Shown: positions 5,657-6,870 of the stretch, one piece after another | Layout of the letters: every line of letters begins with the position of its first letter | Numbering within the stretch: the first letter of the stretch is position 1 | NCBI GenBank assembly: GCA_030620925.1 | Contig: JAUXIQ010000107.1 | Coordinates: 1 to 6,870, forward strand | Source: JAUXIQ01 sp030620925 [NCBI: Nitrospinota bacterium] | GTDB lineage: Bacteria > JAUXIQ01 | Direction of reading: 5' to 3' | DNA: 6,870 nucleotides | Made by a program: the position numbers and the translations under genes | Notes under the pieces: model-generated | Database searches by the model: none | What the model saw: only the letters and a program-made list of their open reading frames with translations | Told to the model about the DNA's origin: nothing

Positions 5657-6844
5657 TTAAGCCAGGACTATCTCCACCTCATCCCCCCTCCTCACCCGAT
5701 CCCTTCCGGGAGGTAAAACGGCCAGGGCGCTCCTTTCGTCCGGTGGGGGAAGCGCATGGGATCGCGTCGCATAATATCCCTTCTTCCCTTTTCTCACGTT
5801 GACCTGCAGATAATTGGTCACGCCCGCCCGGCCCCTGAGCGTGTTTAACATGGTGGCTTTGACCCGCAGGTTGAAGCTCCTTTCCGAGGGGCACATCACT
5901 CCCAGAGCTTCCCTGACGAAAATATGGAAACAGATGGAACCTGTCCGCGGCCCGCCGGGCAGCATGAAAAACGGAGTGCCCTTCAACAGGCCGAAGGAAA
6001 GGGTTCCTCCCGGCCAGATGGAAACCTCTTGAAAAATGGATCGTCCATTAACCGAAGTGAATGCTTCGGCGGTCAGATCGTGGATTCCTCCGCCGCTTCC
6101 CCCGGCGGTTATGGCCATATCCGCTTCAGAAGCCCTGCGCATGGCCCGGGCTATCCTCTCTTCAGAATCGGGGACGATGCCCATGTCCCACGGCATACCA
6201 CCGTATTTGAGCACCAGCGAACGGAGCATTAATGCGTTTCCCGCCCGTATCTTCCCCGGAGGCGGTTTCCGACCCGGAGCCACCAGTTCGTCGCCTATCA
6301 TGATTAAAGCCACCCGCGGCCTGGCATAAACTTCAACCTTCCCCACACCCAGGGAAGCCAAAAACCCCATCTCCTCGGGGCCTATGACCGCCCCCCTGCT
6401 CAATACTTTCTCACCCCTTTTAGCCTCCTCTCCCTTAACCCGCACCCCTTCGCCCTTTTTTACCGGGTGCTTTACGAGCAGTTTCTCGCCCTCGGCCTCC
6501 ACGTCCTCCTGCTTGACCACTGCATCAGCCCCCGACGGAAGCGGTGCTCCGGTCATGATGCGCAGAGCCTGCTCCTTCTTGAGCGAAACCCGCGGCGTTT
6601 CCCCGGCCACCGCCGTCCCCACAACCCGCAGCTCTACTTTATCAGCTCCCGCGGCACCGCGGACGTCCACCGCTCTCACCGCATACCCGTCGAAAAATGA
6701 ACAAGCAAACGGCGGGAAATCATCCGGGGCCCTGATATCGGTGGTGGGAGCGCGCCCGAGGGCCCGGTGAAGAGGGACCGTTTCCCCCGGGCCCGGTTTC
6801 AGGTTGTCCCTGATCGACTTGAGAGCAGTGCTTTCGGAAACCAT
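5657..6844 (-). CDS. moeA: Molybdopterin molybdenumtransferase MoeA (variant active-site motifs)
   Basis: MoeA inserts molybdate into adenylylated molybdopterin in the cytoplasm to give active Mo cofactor. With the ATG at 6844 the protein has 395 residues, the usual size. Visible motifs include FFDGYAV near 50-56 with the conserved Asp, MTGAPLPSGADAVVKQED at 97-114, IGDEL at 183-187, and a C-terminal domain IV from about 325 ending RRGDEVEIVLA. The normal TSGGVSVG-x-x-D loop is AGGSGGGIHD at 247-256, retaining the Asp. The normal PGKP is PGGT at 278-281 and LPGNP is LPGGP at 295-299. I chose ATG 6844 because MVSESTALKSI matches the family start and AAAAGG lies nine bases upstream (GAGG is nearer). 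A TTG at 6853 would add three residues but has no spaced ribosome binding site. A TGA in frame at 6865-6863 shows the gene is complete. It ends with TAA. It is most likely a true MoeA or a close paralogue. Confidence 0.93.
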   Translation of the reverse strand: MVSESTALKSIRDNLKPGPGETVPLHRALGRAPTTDIRAPDDFPPFACSFFDGYAVRAVDVRGAAGADKVELRVVGTAVAGETPRVSLKKEQALRIMTGAPLPSGADAVVKQEDVEAEGEKLLVKHPVKKGEGVRVKGEEAKRGEKVLSRGAVIGPEEMGFLASLGVGKVEVYARPRVALIMIGDELVAPGRKPPPGKIRAGNALMLRSLVLKYGGMPWDMGIVPDSEERIARAMRRASEADMAITAGGSGGGIHDLTAEAFTSVNGRSIFQEVSIWPGGTLSFGLLKGTPFFMLPGGPRTGSICFHIFVREALGVMCPSERSFNLRVKATMLNTLRGRAGVTNYLQVNVRKGKKGYYATRSHALPPPDERSALAVLPPGRDRVRRGDEVEIVLA

Positions 6845-6870
6845 ATACCTCAACCTTTTCGCTCAGGATA

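Noticed and set aside
6850-6870. Possible tail of an upstream gene ending YPERKG at a TGA (6852-6850)
   Set aside because: Only six codons are visible. They cannot be assigned to any family and another frame is equally open.

Overview
The window reads as an ordinary bacterial chromosome segment. All six recognisable genes lie on the minus strand, so transcription runs from high to low coordinates: moeA (molybdenum insertion), an HtrA/DegP-type periplasmic serine protease, mobB (molybdopterin guanine dinucleotide biosynthesis), ccsB and resB (the two membrane subunits of System II cytochrome c haem ligation), and thiD (HMP/HMP-P kinase), whose reading frame is interrupted by a TAG codon. I see no tRNA, rRNA, CRISPR array, insertion sequence or phage gene.

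Organism: the genes look GC-rich and the two main intergenic leaders are AT-rich. HtrA has an N-terminal export signal and two PDZ domains, as in diderm bacteria. System II cytochrome c maturation, molybdenum cofactor genes, a MoeA with an MLPGGP-type motif and a MobB with a C-terminal extension together suggest an anaerobic or respiratory Gram-negative lineage such as Desulfobacterota or Nitrospirota. This placement is inference from gene style, not a proven assignment.

Layout, in transcription order. 6844-5657 is moeA, with a TGA in frame just upstream, so the gene is complete. 5656-5462 is an AT-rich leader of about 195 bp with promoter-like boxes, an inverted repeat, a terminator-like hairpin and a 31-codon ORF of doubtful status. 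5461-4013 is htrA, with a GTG start behind a strong AAAGGAG. 3985-3278 is mobB, which overlaps ccsB (3285-2404) by 8 bp. A 72-bp gap with possible hairpins precedes resB (2331-901). A 67-bp gap carrying a perfect TATAAT precedes thiD (833-132). In-frame ThiD-like sequence continues past the TAG to the window edge.

How the genes fit together: moeA and mobB serve Mo-cofactor enzymes, many of which are exported oxidoreductases. ccsB/resB attach haem to apocytochromes on the outer face of the membrane. HtrA handles misfolded proteins in the same compartment. This suggests a cluster supporting extracytoplasmic redox enzymes, with thiD as a probably separate transcription unit. I did not find a convincing undescribed system. 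The observation most worth checking is the in-frame TAG in thiD; next are the MoeA motif substitutions and the htrA leader.
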